A stretch of DNA of 64,000 nucleotides. Source: Streptomyces odontomachi (GTDB taxonomy: Bacteria; Actinomycetota; Actinomycetes; Streptomycetales; Streptomycetaceae). Where the stretch lies: the NCBI RefSeq assembly GCF_024435355.1, contig NZ_JAMJWG010000034.1:1-64000 (forward strand), read 5' to 3'. Made by a program: the position numbers and the translations under genes. This document shows positions 26,359 through 34,489 of this stretch, one piece after another. The notes below the pieces were generated by a model. It worked only from the letters and a program-made list of their open reading frames with translations. It had not been told where the DNA came from and searched no databases. Numbering within the stretch: position 1 is the stretch's first letter; every line of letters starts with the position of its first letter.

Positions 26359-27704
26359 GCGTCGACCTTCCTTGCCTTCTCGTGTGCGACGACCGGCGGC
26401 GCGGCCGCCGGGGTGCGGGGCGAGGTGCCGCCGCCCGCACCGCTGAAGTCGTACGCGGTCTCGGCGTGCTCGGCCTGGTCGATGCCGGCCACCTCGTCGT
26501 CCTCGGTGACCCGCATGCCGATCACCTTGTCGACGAGGAAGGCGAGGACGGCGGCGGCGACGAGGGAGTAGACGAGCACCGCTGCGACCGCGGCGGCCTG
26601 CTTGCCGAGCTGGCCGAGTCCACCACCGTAGAAGAGGCCCTTGGCGTCGGACTGCACTCCGCCGGTGGCGAAGAAGCCGATCAGCAGGGAGCCGACGACA
26701 CCGCCGACGAGGTGGACGCCGACCACGTCGAGGGAGTCGTCGTAGCCCAACTTGTACTTGACGCCGACGGCCATGGCGCAGAGCAGGCCGGCGATGGCGC
26801 CGACCGCGATCGCCCCGAGCGGGCTGATGCAGCCACCGGACGGGGTGATGGCGACGAGGCCGGCGACGGCGCCGGACGCGGCACCGAGGGTGGTGAAGGC
26901 GCCGTGCCGGAGCTTCTCGTAGCCGAGCCAGGCCAGCATGGCGGCGGCGGTGGCGACCTGGGTGTTGACGAACATCACGGCGCCCACGCCGTCGTCGTTG
27001 CCGAGCCAGGAGCCGGCGTTGAAGCCGAACCAGCCGAACCACAGCAGGCCGGCGCCGAGCATCACCAGCGGCAGGCTGTGCGGGCGCATCGGGTCCTTCT
27101 TGAACCCGACGCGCTTGCCGATGACGAGGATCACGCCGAGCGCCGCGGCACCGGCGTTGATGTGCACCGCGGTACCGCCGGCGAAGTCGATCACGCCGAG
27201 TTCGAAGGCCCAGCCCCCGGCGCCCCAGACCCAGTGGGCGACGGGGAAGTAGACGAAGGTCGCCCACAGCGCGATGAACAGGGACCATGCGGTGAACTTC
27301 ACACGGTCCGCGAGGGCGCCGCTGATCAGGGCGGGCGTGATGATCGCGAACATCAGCTGGAAGACGGCGAAGACGTAGACGGGGATCGTGTAGCCGTCCC
27401 AGAGCTGGGTCAGGCCTATCCCGCTGAGCCCGACGAAGTCTCCACTCCAGCCGACGAGGCCGCCGTGGTCGGCGCCGAACGCGGCGGAGAAGCCGTAGAG
27501 CACCCACAGGATGGTGACGATCCCCAGGCTGATGAAGCTCATCATCAGCATGTTGAGCGCGCTCTTGACGCGGACCATGCCTCCGTAGAAGAAGGCCAGA
27601 CCTGGTGTCATGATCATCACCAGGGCGGAACAGATGAGCATGAACCCTGTATTGGCGGCGGACAGCTGCGGGGTGTCCGCGGCCAGGGTGATGCCTGGAG
27701 GCAT
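26355..27704 (-). CDS. amtB: Ammonium transporter AmtB
   Basis: 449 residues, 11 membrane helices. NTGFMLICSALVMIMTPGLAFFYGGMVR, a signature of the family, is at the start (quoted in part: MIMTPGLAFFYGGMVR). VVGVHLVGGVVGSLLIG and NAGAAALGV follow the family pattern. The cytoplasmic tail (VAGIDQAEHAETAYDFSG) is where GlnK docks. RBS GAGGAG precedes ATG 27704. A GlnR-box-like site lies about 240 bases upstream. First gene of amtB-glnK-glnD. Confidence 0.97.
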   Translation of the reverse strand: MPPGITLAADTPQLSAANTGFMLICSALVMIMTPGLAFFYGGMVRVKSALNMLMMSFISLGIVTILWVLYGFSAAFGADHGGLVGWSGDFVGLSGIGLTQLWDGYTIPVYVFAVFQLMFAIITPALISGALADRVKFTAWSLFIALWATFVYFPVAHWVWGAGGWAFELGVIDFAGGTAVHINAGAAALGVILVIGKRVGFKKDPMRPHSLPLVMLGAGLLWFGWFGFNAGSWLGNDDGVGAVMFVNTQVATAAAMLAWLGYEKLRHGAFTTLGAASGAVAGLVAITPSGGCISPLGAIAVGAIAGLLCAMAVGVKYKLGYDDSLDVVGVHLVGGVVGSLLIGFFATGGVQSDAKGLFYGGGLGQLGKQAAAVAAVLVYSLVAAAVLAFLVDKVIGMRVTEDDEVAGIDQAEHAETAYDFSGAGGGTSPRTPAAAPPVVAHEKARKVDA

Positions 27705-27801
27705 CGGCGTCTCCTCGTCGTCGGGTACGGCCCGGGTGCGGGCTGGTCGGTGCGCTCCCCAGGGGGCGCTCCCCGCTGCCCTGAACGGAAACCGGGAGGT
27801 G

Positions 27802-27833
27802 TCCCCCGCCCACGTGCGCCAGGCGGTGGGGGA
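27802..27833. repeat. REP-like palindrome in amtB leader
   Basis: TCCCCCGCC and GGCGGTGGGGGA can pair with a small bulge around CACGTGCGCCA. It resembles the C/G-rich palindromic elements dispersed in Streptomyces genomes; a relative sits inside yceD (42919-42946). Confidence 0.55.
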
Positions 27834-27941
27834 GCCTGCGGCCACGCGGGGGAGCTCTTGCGGCGGTGCGGAAAGTCGTGAGGTGTGGGCCAGTGATGCG
27901 CCGAGCGTCGCGCAGGGCCGTTTCCGTCGATGCCGCACCAT

Positions 27942-27957
27942 GTTTCGCCGCGGTGAC
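27942..27957 (-). promoter_or_regulatory. Putative GlnR box upstream of amtB
   Basis: On the minus strand GTCAC-CGCGGC-GAAAC fits the GlnR consensus gTnAC-n6-GaAAC at all conserved positions. GlnR is the nitrogen regulator known to activate amtB-glnK-glnD in Streptomyces. A GTAAC half-site (27973-27977) lies 20 bases farther upstream, two short of the 22-base spacing of a tandem box. Confidence 0.75.
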
Positions 27958-28037
27958 GAAGGGGCGGTACGTGTTACGCGTGGGTGAACCGCATGAGGAT
28001 GCCGCGATCAGTCGTTATCGTGTCGCAACCAAGCAGA

Positions 28038-28067
28038 AGGGCGCCCGTCGCGGATGGCGGGCGCCCT
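28038..28067 (-). terminator. Hairpin downstream of nsdA
   Basis: AGGGCGCCCG (28038-28047) pairs perfectly with CGGGCGCCCT (28058-28067), loop of ten bases. It is 65 bases after the nsdA stop on the minus strand; no U tract. Confidence 0.7.
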
Positions 28068-28131
28068 GGGGCACGGTGGCGGACGGCCGTGGGCCGGGCC
28101 GTGCCGGTGTCGCTCGGGGACCGTGGGCCGG

Positions 28132-29667
28132 TCAGCCGGCCGGGGCGGTCTCGGGGAGCTGGCTGGCCAGTTGCTCGGCGAGTTCGCCGACCGCGGGGAC
28201 GTCTCCGAAGGCGCGTGATGCGCTGTCCACGGTCTTGCGGATCCGGGTGGTGACCCGTTCGGAGCGCACCTTCTTGGCGACGACGAGGGCCTGCCGGATG
28301 GCGGCCGCGCTCTGCTCGGGCTCTCGTTTCAGTAGGTGGACGGTGGCGAGACCGATGAGATTGAGGGCGTAGGAGCGCCGGTGCTCGCGGTCGGGTGCGA
28401 ACAGCTCCACGGAGCGGGCCATGGCCGGCTCGGCGAGCGTGGCGTACGTGGGGCTGCGGCCGGCGACGTAGGCCAGGTCGCGGTAGGAGTGGGCGTTCTC
28501 GCCGTGCAGCTCGGCCTCGGTGAAGAAGCGGATCCAGTCGGGCTCGGGTTCGGGGCTGTCGAGGATGTCGTCGAAGGTGTCCTCGGCCATCCGCACCGCT
28601 CGCTTGCACTTGCCGGGCTGGCCCATGTTGGCGTAGGCGCGCCCCTCCATCGCATACAGCATGGCCTGGGTGCGCGGGCCGGCGCAGTCGCGGCTGCCGT
28701 ACTGGGCGAGGTGGACGAGTTCCAGGGCGTCGTCGGGCCGGCCGAGGTGGATCATCTGGCGGCTCATGCTGGAGAGGATGTAGGCGCCGAGGGACTTGTC
28801 GCCGGCCTCTTTGGACGCGTGCAGGGCGAGGACGAAGTACTTCTGGGCGGTGGGCTGGAGGCCGACGTCGTAGCTCATCCAGCCGGCGAGTTCGGCGAGT
28901 TCGGCGGCGACCTTGAACAGGCGGGTGCGTTTGGCTTCCGGCTGGGGTTCCTGGAGGAGGTCGGTCACTTCGTGCAGCTGGCCGACGACGGCCTTGCGGC
29001 GTAAGCCGCCACCGCACTGGGCGTCCCAGGTGCGGAACATGGCCGTGGTGGACTCCAGGAGGTCCAGTTCGGCCGCGGAGAGGCGAACGGGCCGGCGCTG
29101 CGCGGGCACGGCGTGCTCCGCCGTCTCGGGGGCGGCGGGCGGGGGCGCGTCCCAGGCGCGTGCGGCGTGCGGGGCGGGCACCAGCCAGCGCTGCAACGGC
29201 TCGACGAGGGTGGGTCCTGCGGCGAGCACCAGCGAGCTGCCGAGGAAGCCACGCCGCGCCAGCATCAGGTCGCTGCGGGAGAACTCGCTGATCAACGCGA
29301 CGGTCTGGGGGCCGGTCCAGGGCAGGTCGACGCCGGAGGCCGAGGCCGGCTTGTGGGGGGCGCGCAGGCCGAGGTCCTCGACGGCGACGACGCATCCGAA
29401 GCGCTCGGAGAACAGGTCGGAGAGGATGCGCGGAATCGGCTCTCGCGGGTTCTCACCGTCGAGCCAGCGGCGGACCCGAGAGGTGTCGGTCGAGATGTGG
29501 TTGGCGCCCAGCTGACGGGCTCTTCTGTTGACCTGCCGGGCCAGCTCGCCCTTGGACCAGCCGCTACGGACGAACCAAGAGGTGAGGAGTTCGTTCGGGC
29601 GCCTTTCCGCGTGCGTGGCACTTTCGCCCCTGCCGACCACTAAACGCCCCCAAGCGTCGAAACCCAT
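28132..29667 (-). CDS. nsdA: NsdA-type regulator of differentiation
   Basis: 511 residues. The N-terminus (MGFDAWGRLVVGRGES, ELLTSWFVRSGWSKGELARQ, RVRRWLDGENPREPIPRIL) is an HTH-like domain; the rest is tetratricopeptide-like helical repeats (GRAYANMGQPGKCKRAV, YAVAGRSPTYATLAEPA-like). It matches NsdA, a negative regulator of aerial development and antibiotic production in S. coelicolor, which also sits next to amtB. ATG 29667 starts MGFDAWGRL as in homologues. Monocistronic, long upstream region. Confidence 0.88.
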   Translation of the reverse strand: MGFDAWGRLVVGRGESATHAERRPNELLTSWFVRSGWSKGELARQVNRRARQLGANHISTDTSRVRRWLDGENPREPIPRILSDLFSERFGCVVAVEDLGLRAPHKPASASGVDLPWTGPQTVALISEFSRSDLMLARRGFLGSSLVLAAGPTLVEPLQRWLVPAPHAARAWDAPPPAAPETAEHAVPAQRRPVRLSAAELDLLESTTAMFRTWDAQCGGGLRRKAVVGQLHEVTDLLQEPQPEAKRTRLFKVAAELAELAGWMSYDVGLQPTAQKYFVLALHASKEAGDKSLGAYILSSMSRQMIHLGRPDDALELVHLAQYGSRDCAGPRTQAMLYAMEGRAYANMGQPGKCKRAVRMAEDTFDDILDSPEPEPDWIRFFTEAELHGENAHSYRDLAYVAGRSPTYATLAEPAMARSVELFAPDREHRRSYALNLIGLATVHLLKREPEQSAAAIRQALVVAKKVRSERVTTRIRKTVDSASRAFGDVPAVGELAEQLASQLPETAPAG

Positions 29668-30248
29668 GTTTCCGCGGCACGTGTTGAGCCGTACCAGGAT
29701 GCCGCACCGCGCGCCGGCTCGCCCCGGCGCGTACGGTCCCGCGTGGGGAGCACCCGCGCGCGACGGCATCCGCGTATGCCGTACCCGCATACGTACGAAG
29801 GGCCGGCGGAGGGTGCTCAGGACACCTCCGCACGATCGACCCGCTGCCCCTTGCTATGCCCGAGGCATACCCACGAACGCACCGTATCCAGGATTGTGTA
29901 CCGAAAGTAATCTCGCGGTCACCACTCCGGCGGAAAGCATTATCGAAACGCCACCATTCGCCACCCCTTCGAATGAACTCCAGGGGCGCACTGCACGATT
30001 CACTTGACATACGGCACACCACACCCGGCACGTCGACCTGCCGGAAGCGGTGGAGTGGGGCACGCCCGGGCGCGCGGGCTCGGGCGGACCACCTCCGGCG
30101 CGCCAAGACGCCGTCGTGACGCGACAACACGTGACAGGACGTCGTCATGGAGGGCTCGCTTCCGGGACAGAGGAAACAAGTGAAAACAGAGCGTCACGGA
30201 TCGATTCCGGCTCGTAACCACCTGCGTGCCGGACCCGTTGGAGGGGGC
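29668..30248. other. Divergent region between nsdA and primase-like gene
   Basis: 580 bp with a lower-GC core (about 29850-30010), as expected for regulatory DNA of nsdA. A perfect TTGACA lies at 30004-30009 on the plus strand but no matching -10 at the right distance was found. GTATGCGGGTACGGCATACGCGG (minus, ~29775-29797; read as short GCATAC/GTATGC inverted repeats) may be an operator. No gene seen. Confidence 0.45.
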
Positions 30249-30908
30249 ATGGGCTTCACGATCGGCGGCATCCGCGAGATGCGCCCCGGGGCACGCCGTC
30301 GGGGCCGAACGTGGGAGTGCGCCGTGGTGGCGGAGTTCACCGGGCTGTGGGGCTGGGCCGTGCTGCCCGGCGCCCGGGCGATCACCGGGTCCTGTTCCTG
30401 CGGGCGGCCGGACTGCCCGGCGCCCGGCGCCCACCCCCTCGACCTCGCCCCCGTCATCCCGGCCGGCGCCGCGCCCGACGAGGTGCATGAGGTGTGGAGC
30501 GGCTTCCCCGGCGCCACGGCGTTACTGCTCGCCGGAGCGGCCTTCGACGTGATCGAGGTCGGGGAGAGCGCGGGGCGGCGTGCGCTGGTGCGCCTGGAGC
30601 GGATGGGACTGCCGCTCGGCCCGGTCGCCCTGACCCCCGGTGGCCGTGCACAGTTCTTCGTCGCCCCGGGTGCCGCGGCCGAGCTGCCCCGGCTGCTGTA
30701 CCGCATGGGGTGGGACGGCGCCGACCTCGGCCTGCGCGGGCTGGGCCCCGGTGACCACCTCACGGCCCCGCCGTTCGACCGCGGCGGCCGGGGTCCGGTG
30801 CGCTGGCTGCGCGCCCCCGACCTGGACTCGGCGGCCCATCCGCCGGAGGCACGCCTGCTGCTGGGCACCCTGGCGTATATGGCCCATCGGACGCCCCTAC
30901 CGAGCTGA
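30249..30908 (+). CDS. Primase-polymerase (Prim-Pol) N-domain-like protein, catalytic site degenerate
   Basis: 219 residues. LWGWAVLPGARAITGSCSC, GRPDCPAPGAHPLD and GRAQFFVAPGAA are the conserved marks of the bifunctional primase/polymerase (primpol) N-domain, including its Cys/His motif. The usual DxD catalytic pair is replaced by FDVIEV, so polymerase activity is doubtful. The ATG at 30249 was chosen for the GGAGGGGG directly upstream. Homologues lie at this place, between ftsY and nsdA, in S. coelicolor. Function unknown. Confidence 0.7.
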   Translation: MGFTIGGIREMRPGARRRGRTWECAVVAEFTGLWGWAVLPGARAITGSCSCGRPDCPAPGAHPLDLAPVIPAGAAPDEVHEVWSGFPGATALLLAGAAFDVIEVGESAGRRALVRLERMGLPLGPVALTPGGRAQFFVAPGAAAELPRLLYRMGWDGADLGLRGLGPGDHLTAPPFDRGGRGPVRWLRAPDLDSAAHPPEARLLLGTLAYMAHRTPLPS

Positions 30909-30929
30909 CCAGCGCGCTTACGCATGCGA

Positions 30930-30960
30930 AGGGGCGCCCGCGGATCACCCGGACGCCCCT
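30930..30960. terminator. Hairpin between converging primase-like gene and ftsY
   Basis: AGGGGCG (30930-30936) pairs with CGCCCCT (30954-30960), with a further CCG/CGG pair inside after one mismatch. It lies between two converging genes. Confidence 0.6.
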
Positions 30961-31065
30961 GGCACGGCGGCCCCACGAAACGGTCGGACCCCGCTTCGCC
31001 TCGTCGACGGCGGCAGCACGCCGGCACACACCGGCGCCTTCGCCCAAGAGTCCCGGACGGAGGCC

Positions 31066-32271
31066 TCAGGACCCGACGAGGGCGTCCACGAACGCCTCCG
31101 GCTCGAAGGGCGCCAGGTCGTCCGGGCCCTCGCCCAGGCCCACGAGCTTGACCGGCACACCCAGCTCGCGCTGCACGGAGACGACGATGCCGCCCTTGGC
31201 CGTGCCGTCGAGCTTGGTGAGCACGATGCCGGTGATGTCGACGACCTCGGCGAACACCCGCGCCTGCACCAGACCGTTCTGACCGGTGGTGGCGTCCAGG
31301 ACGAGCAGGATCTCGTCCAGCGGGGCGTGCTTCTCCACGACACGCTTGACCTTGCCGAGCTCGTCCATCAGGCCGGTCTTGGTGTGCAGCCGGCCGGCGG
31401 TGTCGATGAGGACGACGTCGGCGCCTGCCTCGGTGCCCTGCTTCACTGAGTCGAAGGCGACCGACGCCGGGTCGCCCGCCTCAGGTCCGCGCACGGTACG
31501 CGCGCCCACCCGCTCGCCCCAGGTCTGGAGCTGGTCGGCGGCGGCGGCGCGGAAGGTGTCGGCGGCGCCCAGCACGACGGACTTGCCGTCCGCGACCAGC
31601 ACCCGCGCCAGCTTGCCCGTGGTGGTGGTCTTGCCGGTGCCGTTCACCCCGACGACCAGCACGATGCCGGGGGTGTCCAGGCCGGACTCGGTGTGCACGG
31701 TGCGGTCCAGGTCGGTGCCGACGAGGGTGAGCAGCTCCTCGCGCAGCAGTTGCCGCAGCTCGGCGGGGGTGCGGGTGCCGAGCACCTTCACACGCGAGCG
31801 CAGCCGCTCGACCAGCTCCTGGGTGGGAGCGACACCGACGTCGGCGGTCAGGAGGATGTCCTCGACCTCTTCCCAGGTGTCCTCGTCCAGGTGCTCACGG
31901 GAGAGCAGGCTGAGCAGGCCCTGACCGAGCGCGTTCTGGGAACGGGACAGCCGGGCCCGCAGGCGCACCAGGCGGCCCGCGGTGGGTTCGGGCACCTCGA
32001 TCGCGGGCGGGGCCGGTTCCGTGATGACCGGTGCGGCCGGCTCGGGCCCGGCGACGGTGGCACCGCCGGACGGGCGTGCTTCGCCGCCCGGCTCCTCGCC
32101 GGCCTGGGGCGCGGTCGGAGGGGCGGTGATGTCGGGGGTTTCGGTGGGGGCGGTGGGCGCCGCGGCCTCCGGGGGCTCCTGCCGCTTCTTCTTGCGGCTG
32201 CCGATCACGAGCCCGCCGAGCGCGCCGATCACGACCACGGCGATGACTACAGCAAGGATGACGATTTCCAT
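31066..32271 (-). CDS. ftsY: Signal recognition particle receptor FtsY
   Basis: 401 residues. An N-terminal membrane segment (MEIVILAVVIAVVVIGALGG) anchors the protein, as in actinobacterial FtsY; a Pro/Ala/Glu-rich linker (residues ~30-95) precedes the NG domain. G motifs: GVNGTGKTTTTGKLARV, DTFRAAAADQL, DTAGRLHTK, TKLDGTAKGG. It receives Ffh-ribosome complexes. Start ATG at 32271 begins the hydrophobic anchor. Confidence 0.97.
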   Translation of the reverse strand: MEIVILAVVIAVVVIGALGGLVIGSRKKKRQEPPEAAAPTAPTETPDITAPPTAPQAGEEPGGEARPSGGATVAGPEPAAPVITEPAPPAIEVPEPTAGRLVRLRARLSRSQNALGQGLLSLLSREHLDEDTWEEVEDILLTADVGVAPTQELVERLRSRVKVLGTRTPAELRQLLREELLTLVGTDLDRTVHTESGLDTPGIVLVVGVNGTGKTTTTGKLARVLVADGKSVVLGAADTFRAAAADQLQTWGERVGARTVRGPEAGDPASVAFDSVKQGTEAGADVVLIDTAGRLHTKTGLMDELGKVKRVVEKHAPLDEILLVLDATTGQNGLVQARVFAEVVDITGIVLTKLDGTAKGGIVVSVQRELGVPVKLVGLGEGPDDLAPFEPEAFVDALVGS

Positions 32272-32686
32272 AACGCCCCCCAGTATCAGGTATGCGGACC
32301 GCTGACGACCCGGGGCGCCACCGGGGCGCCCGCGGACACCCGAAGCGACGCGGGACACGCGGTGCGTCACCACGCCATGACTCCCCCGGGCTGGCCCGCG
32401 GCCCCCGGGGCGCCTGCCGCACGTACGCACGCAGCGGTGCAGGGCGGGCGACGCGCCGAGGCGGCGCGGGCTGCGCTGGTGCAGCCGGTCGCCCCGGCGG
32501 GCCGGCTCGTCACGTGCGCGTTCGGGGCTGCCGGCGGTGCGCAGCGCGTCGAGCGGCGCCGAACACCGCGGTGTCCCTACGTGACGTGCGTCCGACCGCT
32601 CCGGGCACGCCACCGCCCCGGCGCGGGGTCGGGCCGGCCGGGGCGGCGGGTGGTACGAGGAGCGGGCGGTGGCGGGGACTGGACGG
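32272..32686. other. Spacer between glcP and ftsY
   Basis: 415 bp on the minus strand downstream of glcP and upstream of ftsY. GC-rich; TGATACTG next to the ftsY start (32275-32285) is a weak -10-like element. No gene, and no clear hairpin, seen. Confidence 0.4.
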
Positions 32687-34102
32687 TCAGCCCATCTCCT
32701 CCAACGCCTTGCCCTTGGTCTCCTTCACGAACTTGAGCACGAAGGGGATCGAGAGCGCGGCGAAGACCGTGTAGATCACGTAGGTGACGGAGAGGTTCCA
32801 TTCGGACAGCGACGGGAAGCTCGCGGTGATCGCCCAGTTGGCGATCCACTGGGCCGAGGCGGCCACACCGAGCGCGGCGGCACGGATCCGGTTCGGGAAC
32901 ATCTCGCCGAGGAAGACCCACACGACCACGCCCCAGGAGAGCGCGAAGAACAGCACGAAGAAGTGCGCCGCGATCAGGGCGACCCACCCTTGCGTGGCCG
33001 GCAGCCTGCCGTCCACCAGGGGCGAGGAGAAGGCCCAGGCCTCCAGGGCGAGGCCGATGGCCATGCCCACGGATCCGATCAGCGCCAGCGGCTTGCGGCC
33101 GACCCGGTCGACGAAGATCATCGCGATCACGGTGCCGACGATGTTGATCATCGACGTGGTGAAGGAGTAGAAGAACGACTCCGTCGGGTTGACGCCGACC
33201 GACTGCCACAGCGTCGACGAGTAGTAGAACGCCACGTTGATGCCGACGAACTGCTGGAAGACGGAGAGCCCGATGCCGATCCACACGATCGGCTTGAAGT
33301 AGCCGCGGCCACCGAGCAGGTCCTTGAAGGTGGACTTGCGCTCACGGTGCATGGCGTGCTCGATCTCGGTGAGCCGGACGTCGAGGTCGATGCCGTGACC
33401 CTCGATCTGGCTCAGCACCTCGCGGGCCTCGGCCCGCCGGCCCGAGGTGAGCAGGTAGCGCGGCGACTCGGGAATGGCGAAGGACAGCAGGCCGTACACG
33501 ATGGCCGGGATGACCATGACGCCCAGCATGACCTGCCAGGCCTCCAGGCCCAGCAGCGCACCGCGCTGGTTGCCGTCGGCCGCCCGCAGCAGCCCGTAGT
33601 TGACCAGCTGGGACAGCGCGATGCCGACCACGATCGCGGCCTGCTGGAAGGAGGCGAGTCGCCCGCGGTACGCGGTCGGGGAGACCTCGGCGATGTAGGC
33701 CGGGCCGATCACGGAGGCCATGCCGATGGCGAAGCCACCGACGATCCGCCAGAAGGCGAGGTCCCACAGAGCGAACGGCAGTGCCGAGCCCACGGCGCTG
33801 ATCGTGAACAGGACCGCGGCGATCTGCATGCAGCGGATCCGGCCGATCCGGTCGGCGATCCGTCCAGCGGTTGCGGCGCCGATCGCGCAGCCGATCAGCG
33901 CGATGGCGATGACCTGCGCAAGAGCGGCCGGGCCGATGTCGTAGCGATCACGGATGGCCTCGACCGCGCCATTGATGACGGAGCTGTCGTAGCCAAAAAG
34001 AAAGCCGCCCATCGCGGCGGCTGCCGCAATGAAGACGACTCGGCCCAGGTGCTCGGGATGAGCCTCCCTGGCCCCGGACGGCATGGCCGCTGTGCTGGTC
34101 AC
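32687..34102 (-). CDS. glcP: Major-facilitator sugar permease (GlcP-type glucose transporter)
   Basis: 471 residues, 12 membrane segments, sugar-porter family. GGFLFGYDSSVINGAV, the loop motif GRIADRIGRIRC, PESPRYLL in the middle and SVFQQFVGINVAFYYSS are signatures; DRVGRKPL and GWGV-like (SWGVVVWVFLGEMFPNRIR) complete the set. In S. coelicolor the main glucose uptake is by GlcP, and this gene sits at the same place (between ftsY and smc). GTG 34102 is preceded by AAGGAG. Promoter and operator candidates upstream are listed separately. Confidence 0.9.
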   Translation of the reverse strand: MTSTAAMPSGAREAHPEHLGRVVFIAAAAAMGGFLFGYDSSVINGAVEAIRDRYDIGPAALAQVIAIALIGCAIGAATAGRIADRIGRIRCMQIAAVLFTISAVGSALPFALWDLAFWRIVGGFAIGMASVIGPAYIAEVSPTAYRGRLASFQQAAIVVGIALSQLVNYGLLRAADGNQRGALLGLEAWQVMLGVMVIPAIVYGLLSFAIPESPRYLLTSGRRAEAREVLSQIEGHGIDLDVRLTEIEHAMHRERKSTFKDLLGGRGYFKPIVWIGIGLSVFQQFVGINVAFYYSSTLWQSVGVNPTESFFYSFTTSMINIVGTVIAMIFVDRVGRKPLALIGSVGMAIGLALEAWAFSSPLVDGRLPATQGWVALIAAHFFVLFFALSWGVVVWVFLGEMFPNRIRAAALGVAASAQWIANWAITASFPSLSEWNLSVTYVIYTVFAALSIPFVLKFVKETKGKALEEMG

Positions 34103-34153
34103 TGGGTACTCCTTGGGCGGACGGCAACACTGCCGTGAGAGGGGCGCGCGCCC

Positions 34154-34167
34154 GGCGCTGTAGCGCC
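34154..34167. promoter_or_regulatory. 14-bp palindrome in glcP leader
   Basis: GGCGCTGTAGCGCC is a perfect inverted repeat (6-bp arms, 2-base loop), about 52 bases upstream of the glcP start and within the predicted leader; may be an operator or RNA hairpin. Confidence 0.5.
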
Positions 34168-34210
34168 CTCAGCACACGCCCATCACATGAACGTAAAAAC
34201 AACGTTGCCG

Positions 34211-34238
34211 AGACTATTCCTTCAAGAATCGAAGTCAA
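34211..34238 (-). promoter_or_regulatory. Putative glcP promoter
   Basis: On the minus strand TTGACT (34238-34233) and TAGTCT (34216-34211) are 16 bases apart, a good match to a housekeeping sigma promoter; about 109 bases to the glcP GTG. Confidence 0.65.
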
Positions 34239-34281
34239 TAGGCGGCGACTGAGATTTTTTAGTCACGCAAAGAGGTTATGT

Positions 34282-34296
34282 GTTCAGACAATGAAC
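34282..34296. promoter_or_regulatory. Inverted repeat upstream of glcP promoter
   Basis: GTTCA-GACAA-TGAAC is a 5-5-5 inverted repeat about 44 bases upstream of the glcP -35; a possible regulator site. Confidence 0.5.
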
Positions 34297-34489
34297 GAAA
34301 GGTGACCACCTCTCGGCGGAGGGGCCCTGTCGAGGCAGCCCCGGACCCGCCGTCGGCGAGCAACGCGTCCCAAGCACCGCACACCCCACAGCGCGCACCG
34401 CAGACGTCACACCGTCTGCACAAGCGCGGGACTGACCGCCGTTCACGCGGCCGCCGGGCCGACCACCATCTCCACGAACGCCGGGCTGA

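Larger units (their letters stand above)
27705..28131. other. amtB upstream region
   Basis: Holds the amtB promoter/leader (minus strand), the GlnR-box-like sequence at 27942-27957, a REP-like palindrome at 27802-27833 and the nsdA terminator hairpin at 28038-28067. No gene seen. Confidence 0.6.
34103..34489. other. glcP promoter region / smc 3' spacer
   Basis: Contains a promoter-like element, a 15-bp inverted repeat and a 14-bp palindrome for glcP (listed). The part next to smc (34300-34489) holds nothing recognisable. Confidence 0.55.
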
